Source: an uncultured Rhodanobacteraceae bacterium
GTDB lineage: Bacteria > Pseudomonadota > Gammaproteobacteria > Xanthomonadales > Rhodanobacteraceae
DNA length: 5,865 bases
Reading direction: 5' to 3'
Assembly (NCBI GenBank): GCA_937902695.1
Contig: CALFNI010000549.1
Location: 1 to 5,865 of the forward strand
Below, one piece after another: positions 5,640 to 5,865 of the stretch (positions within the stretch are counted from its first letter, which is position 1; each line of letters opens with the position of its first letter). The notes below the pieces were generated by a model. That model saw only the letters and a list, made by a program, of their open reading frames with translations, made no database searches and was not told where the DNA came from. Position numbers and translations under genes: made by a program.

Positions 5640-5865
5640 CGTGATTCCTGTCGTGGCGGATGAACTTCGAATACGGAAAAGCGCGCCGTTTCCTGTCGCG
5701 CGGCAAACCGGCCGCGCATCCTGCACGAACGCCGGACATGATCGGGCGCGAGCGCGGCGAAGCGAGCCTCGGACGGGATCGTCCGGGATCGGCGCTCACC
5801 GAAACCCTGGCTCGACGCCGACTCGGGTAGATCATCGAGTAGATGCCAATGAACCCGTCTTGCGC
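5640..5865. other. Upstream region of the propeller gene; no supported gene
   Basis: The segment holds the Shine-Dalgarno sequence AGGAA (minus strand, 5645-5649) that fixes the propeller start. The 9-mer CGACAGGAA occurs here and again at 5690-5698 (minus strand), and a 7-bp stem GCGCGGC/GCCGCGC (5698-5704 with 5711-5717) overlaps the second copy. I see no convincing -35/-10 pair. In-frame ATGs at 5843 and 5849 on the plus strand run off the window after only a few codons, so a gene start there cannot be judged. The minus-strand frames open at the right edge have no recognisable protein. Confidence 0.4.

Noticed and set aside
4578..5663. Plus-strand 361-codon open frame antisense to the propeller gene
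   Set aside because: The composition is typical of an antisense shadow. The minus strand shows regularly spaced Asp-box repeats, a signal-like N-terminus and a Shine-Dalgarno site.
5843..5865. Possible start of a plus-strand gene at the right edge (ATG CCA ATG ...)
   Set aside because: Fewer than eight codons are visible and no good Shine-Dalgarno precedes them, so it cannot be supported.

Overview
The window looks like chromosomal DNA from a high-GC proteobacterium. Coding regions show the strong G/C third-position bias that makes antisense frames stay open, and no mobile element, tRNA, rRNA or CRISPR array is visible. The 469-residue type I glutamine synthetase with an adenylylation-site tyrosine, and a textbook sigma-54/NtrC control region, fit Gamma- or Betaproteobacteria. 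A C-terminal ...DGFE tail on a secreted protein makes me lean towards Xanthomonadales (Rhodanobacteraceae/Lysobacter-like), but that placement comes from memory and is an inference.

Layout, left to right. (1) 1-549, minus: 5' part of a LysE/RhtB-type amino-acid exporter, cut by the window edge. (2) 550-665: intergenic, with a strong GC hairpin of a dispersed-repeat type. (3) 666-2075, minus: glnA. (4) 2076-2327: divergent control region with a perfect -24/-12 sigma-54 promoter for glnA, two NtrC-type enhancer palindromes 31 bp apart and two further short inverted repeats. (5) 2328-3119, plus: uppP (undecaprenyl-diphosphate phosphatase), GTG start. (6) 3120-3270: convergent gap without a gene. 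(7) 3271-4590, minus: TPR repeats fused to an aspartyl/asparaginyl beta-hydroxylase-type Fe(II)/2-oxoglutarate oxygenase. (8) 4591-4673: short gap with a strong hairpin. (9) 4674-5639, minus: secreted seven-bladed Ycf48/BNR-like beta-propeller. (10) 5640-5865: upstream region of that gene, no supported coding sequence.

The genes do not form one pathway. glnA (ammonium assimilation) and uppP (recycling of the cell-wall lipid carrier) are housekeeping genes that share a divergent intergenic region. The exporter lies downstream of glnA on the same strand but behind the repeat hairpin. The oxygenase and the propeller are co-oriented and may be functionally linked, but a hairpin separates them and nothing in the sequence proves a link. 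I found no clear new multi-gene system. The items most worth a second look are the glnA control region, the TPR-oxygenase and the propeller with its ...DGFE tail.
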